From: Streptomyces iranensis
GTDB taxonomy: Bacteria > Actinomycetota > Actinomycetes > Streptomycetales > Streptomycetaceae
Assembly (NCBI RefSeq): GCF_017874715.1
Contig: NZ_JAGGLR010000016.1
Location: forward strand, 186,001-250,000
Length of the DNA stretch: 64,000 nt
Direction: 5' to 3'
Shown: one piece after another, positions 61,661 to 64,000 of the stretch
Position numbering within the stretch: position 1 is the stretch's first letter
Layout: every line of letters begins with the position of its first letter
The notes under the pieces: generated by a model
Told to the model about the DNA's origin: nothing
Database searches by the model: none
What the model saw: the letters and a program-made list of their open reading frames with translations, nothing else
Made by a program: the position numbers and the translations under genes

Positions 61661-62845
61661 GTGACTGATCTCGCCCAGGCCGGCACCGCGCCGCTCAGCG
61701 ACGACGGCCGACCGGGCCGCGCCGCCGGGCGCGCGCTGCGCCGGGCCGCTCCAGCACTGCTCGCATACGCGGGGACGCGCCTGCTCGGGCTGGTGGTTCT
61801 CGCGATCTGGGGAGCCTTCGCGGACAAGAGCCCGCACCAGTTGCTCTCCGCGCGCTGGGACTCGCTGTGGTACACCCGCATCGCCGAGGAGGGGTACGGC
61901 TACACGCTCCATCTGCCCGACGGCGCGGTCCACTCCAACCTGGCGTTCTTCCCCCTGCTCCCGGCGCTGGAGCGAGTGATATCGGCCATAACCCCGCTGG
62001 CCGTGGCCGACGCCGGTCTGCTGGTGAGCTCGGTCACGTCCCTGTTCGCCGCCTGGGGGATCTTCGCGATCGGTGACCTGCTGTACGGGCGGCGGGTGGG
62101 TGTCACGCTGGCCGTGCTGTGGGGTGTGCTGCCGGTCGGCATCGTGCAGTCGATGGCGTACTCGGAGTCCCTCTTCACGGCGCTGGCCGCCTGGGGGGTC
62201 TACGCGGCGCTCACCCGGCGGTGGCTGTGGGCGGGGCTGTGCGCGGCGCTGGCGGGGCTCACCCGGCCGGTGGGGGCGGCGGTGGTCGCCGCGGTCTGGG
62301 TGGCGGCCGCGGTGGAGCTGCTGCAGGACGGGCGGCGCCAGGCGTGGCGCACGAATCGGAGTCTGCTCGCGGGCGTCGTACTCGCACCGCTGGGCTGGCT
62401 GGGCTATGTGGCGTGGGTCGCCCTCCACACCGGGAGCATCACCGGCTACTTCGAAGTGCAGAACGGCTGGGGCAACGGCTTCGACGGCGGTCTGGCCTTC
62501 GCGGGCTTCATCGGGGGGCTGCTGATCGAGCCGCCCTTCGTGGGCGGGCTCGGGCTGCTGCTCGGCGTCGGGGCGCTGGTCCGGCTCGCGGTCCGCTGTG
62601 TGCGGCAGCGCCAGCCGCTGCCGCTGCTGGCTTACGGCGGTGCGGTGCTCGTCCTGGCACTGGCCGCGAAGGGGTACTTCGGTTCCAAGCCCCGGCTGCT
62701 GCTACCGGCCTTCCCGCTGCTGCTGCCGATCGCGGTCGCCCTGGCCCGGCTGCGCCCGGTGCGCACCGCGCTGATCCTGGGGTCGGTGGGGCTCGCCTCG
62801 GCGGTGTACGGGGCCTTCTGGCTGCACGGCTCCGGGCCGCCCTGA
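61661..62845 (+). CDS. PIG-V-like mannosyltransferase (GT-C membrane protein)
   Basis: A 394-residue multi-pass protein with about nine helices. The first extracytoplasmic loop carries ARWDSLWYTRIAEEGYGY and SNLAFFPLLPALE, the pattern of PIG-V/GPI mannosyltransferase-2-like proteins that use polyprenyl-phosphate sugars. In bacteria they glycosylate lipids or proteins. GTG 61661 lies seven bases after a GATAAT -10 element with no ribosome site: probably leaderless. Confidence 0.85.
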   Translation: MTDLAQAGTAPLSDDGRPGRAAGRALRRAAPALLAYAGTRLLGLVVLAIWGAFADKSPHQLLSARWDSLWYTRIAEEGYGYTLHLPDGAVHSNLAFFPLLPALERVISAITPLAVADAGLLVSSVTSLFAAWGIFAIGDLLYGRRVGVTLAVLWGVLPVGIVQSMAYSESLFTALAAWGVYAALTRRWLWAGLCAALAGLTRPVGAAVVAAVWVAAAVELLQDGRRQAWRTNRSLLAGVVLAPLGWLGYVAWVALHTGSITGYFEVQNGWGNGFDGGLAFAGFIGGLLIEPPFVGGLGLLLGVGALVRLAVRCVRQRQPLPLLAYGGAVLVLALAAKGYFGSKPRLLLPAFPLLLPIAVALARLRPVRTALILGSVGLASAVYGAFWLHGSGPP

Positions 62846-63165
62846 TCCGGCCACCACCGCGATCCGGCCACCCCGACCGGCCGGGCGGGGCCCCGCGGAC
62901 GATCACTCCCGGCCACCCGGCGACGCCGGGGGAAACTTCGGGGAACGCTATGGCTAATAGGCGATAAACACGCCCTGTAAGAATTCCATAAAGTCCCTGA
63001 GACACGCCCATTGGAAGGCGGGGAGCAGAAAAGTCCCGGGCCTCGCGCATTCCTTGGAAAGGGCGCGGCCAAAAGCCGTGGACGAGACGTACTCCACATC
63101 ACATCGTCATCACAAAGCGACCTGATCGACTGAACCCGCCTGTCACGCAATGTAACGTCGATTAG
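62846..63165. other. Intergenic region with an AT-rich pocket
   Basis: 320 bp without a recognised gene. Around 62945-63010 GC drops markedly (TAATAGGCGATAAAC, AAGAATTCCATAAAG), which could hold a promoter or small RNA; no specific element recognised. Confidence 0.45.
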
Positions 63166-64000
63166 GTGCGTACCGAAGACAAGCTCCCCGCGACCGAGGA
63201 GCGAAGGCCCGATCTCGCGCGACCGCGCATGACCCGAACACGCTTCTGGCTGCTCGGGACCACGCTGGCGGTCTACGCGGCGACCGTGATCGGCGTGCTC
63301 ACCACCTCATGGCTGGTGAAGCTCGACTGGCAGGTCATGCTCTTCCGGCCCTACAAGCAGTGGCCCGAGTTCCACACCTTCCTGGACTACTTCGTGGTCA
63401 TGGGCCAGCGCGGGCCCACCGCCGTGGCCGTCGCCGCCTGGCTGGGATGGTGCTGCTACCGGCAGCGCACCCTGCGCCCGCTGCTGGCGCTGGGCACCTC
63501 CCTGCTGCTGCTGAACGCCACCGTGGGCGCGGTGAAGATCGGCTTCGGCCGGCTCGGTCCGCACTACGCGACCACCGTCGGGTCCAACGAGATGTGGGGC
63601 ACCGGCGATATATTTCCTTCGGGTCACACCGCGAACGCCGTGGTCACCTGGGGCATTCTGGCCTATCTGGCGACCACCCCCGTGGCCCGCAGGGTCGCCT
63701 CGCTGATCGCCGCGGGCTTCGCCTTCGGGGTCGGCATGACCACCGTCTACCTCGGCACCCACTGGCTGAGCGATGTGGTGCTGGGCTGGGCCGCCGGGGT
63801 GCTGGTGCTGCTGGCGCTGCCCTGGCTGGAGCCCGCCATGGCCCGCGCCGAGGCGCTGCTGCTGACCCTGTGGCACCGGTTGCGCGAGCGCCGGGCGCCC
63901 GTGCCGGTGCCGTCCGGGCGGCCGGTCGCCGGGACCCCGCTGGCCACCCCGCGCACCGCGCGCGACGACGAGCTGCCCACCCGCGAGACCGTGGCCGTGG
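63166..64000 (+). CDS. PAP2-family membrane phosphatase (3' partial)
   Basis: An open frame from GTG 63166 runs off the window (278 codons). It has several hydrophobic helices and the PAP2 phosphatase motifs: K-x6-RP-like motif 1 as VKIGFGRLGPH, motif 2 FPSGHTANAV, and motif 3 TVYLGTHWLSDVVLGW. The family dephosphorylates undecaprenyl or other lipid phosphates at the membrane. Motif 1 has GRLGP in place of the usual RxRP. TAACGT ends seven bases before the GTG, so the message may be leaderless; ATG 63229 is an alternative start. Confidence 0.88.
   Translation, partial: MRTEDKLPATEERRPDLARPRMTRTRFWLLGTTLAVYAATVIGVLTTSWLVKLDWQVMLFRPYKQWPEFHTFLDYFVVMGQRGPTAVAVAAWLGWCCYRQRTLRPLLALGTSLLLLNATVGAVKIGFGRLGPHYATTVGSNEMWGTGDIFPSGHTANAVVTWGILAYLATTPVARRVASLIAAGFAFGVGMTTVYLGTHWLSDVVLGWAAGVLVLLALPWLEPAMARAEALLLTLWHRLRERRAPVPVPSGRPVAGTPLATPRTARDDELPTRETVAV

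Overview
The window is about 64 kb of very GC-rich actinobacterial DNA, almost certainly from a Streptomyces. The signs are the codon use, SSI-type and streptogrisin-type secreted proteins, an XRE/DUF397 pair, a LAxTG-type sortase signal, actinobacterial LexA and iron boxes, and rare TTA leucine codons. The species cannot be told from the window. No rRNA, tRNA, CRISPR array, intact insertion sequence or prophage was seen.

Layout. 1-5.0 kb: the end of a giant polysaccharide-flippase/membrane-glycosyltransferase-like fusion, facing a secreted glycosidase. 5.2-11.4 kb: housekeeping-like genes (DUF5925-type AAA ATPase, DDAH, GntR, GNAT, TetR, a methyltransferase-Nudix fusion, a methyltransferase). 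11.7-14.8 kb: a four-gene cassette of a small secreted protein, an ABC ATPase and two atypical membrane proteins. 15.4-19.6 kb: a sugar operon (MFS, GH35 beta-galactosidase, LacI) with a LacI-type operator on its promoter. 19.6-22.2 kb: a two-component system divergent from a DUF308 membrane protein, separated by four operator-like palindromes at an exact 27-bp period. 22.2-27.3 kb: XRE/DUF397/glutamine amidotransferase, a TauE-family permease, a VapBC-like pair, AraC and a VOC protein. 27.3-33.8 kb: an iron-box-controlled NRPS-independent siderophore operon (ATP-grasp, two IucA/IucC synthetases, PLP decarboxylase). 33.9-39.4 kb: a fused acyl-CoA carboxyltransferase, a sortase-anchored LPMO, remnants of an NmrA/LysR pair, OhrR/Ohr, and a lipase-like esterase. 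39.6-44.4 kb: a dnaE2/imuB-like mutagenesis pair behind a LexA box. 44.5-49.5 kb: an F420/FMN-type oxidoreductase, an SSI-family inhibitor, two streptogrisin-type proteases and a slipin. 49.8-55.0 kb: an amino-acid-type ABC transporter with a large FAD/NAD(P)-binding protein and a chimeric remnant of luciferase-like monooxygenase genes. 55.4-64 kb: DUF5685-type protein with a cysteine-rich tail, SepF-like protein, acyl-CoA dehydrogenase, EmrB-type MFS exporter, PIG-V-like mannosyltransferase, and a PAP2 phosphatase running off the end.

Two threads run through the window. First, short tandem repeats are unusually common, both in frame inside genes (at least a dozen) and at gene ends. Second, an interspersed GC-rich repeat with terminal inverted repeats occurs three times (about 36.8, 55.6 and 59.3 kb). 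Five genes carry a TTA codon and so may depend on the bldA tRNA: the glycosidase, the cassette ATPase, the XRE regulator, one siderophore synthetase and the esterase. This would tie parts of the window to development. The most attractive targets for new biology are the 27-bp operator array, the secreted-protein/ABC cassette, the compact siderophore operon and the TIR-bounded repeat family.
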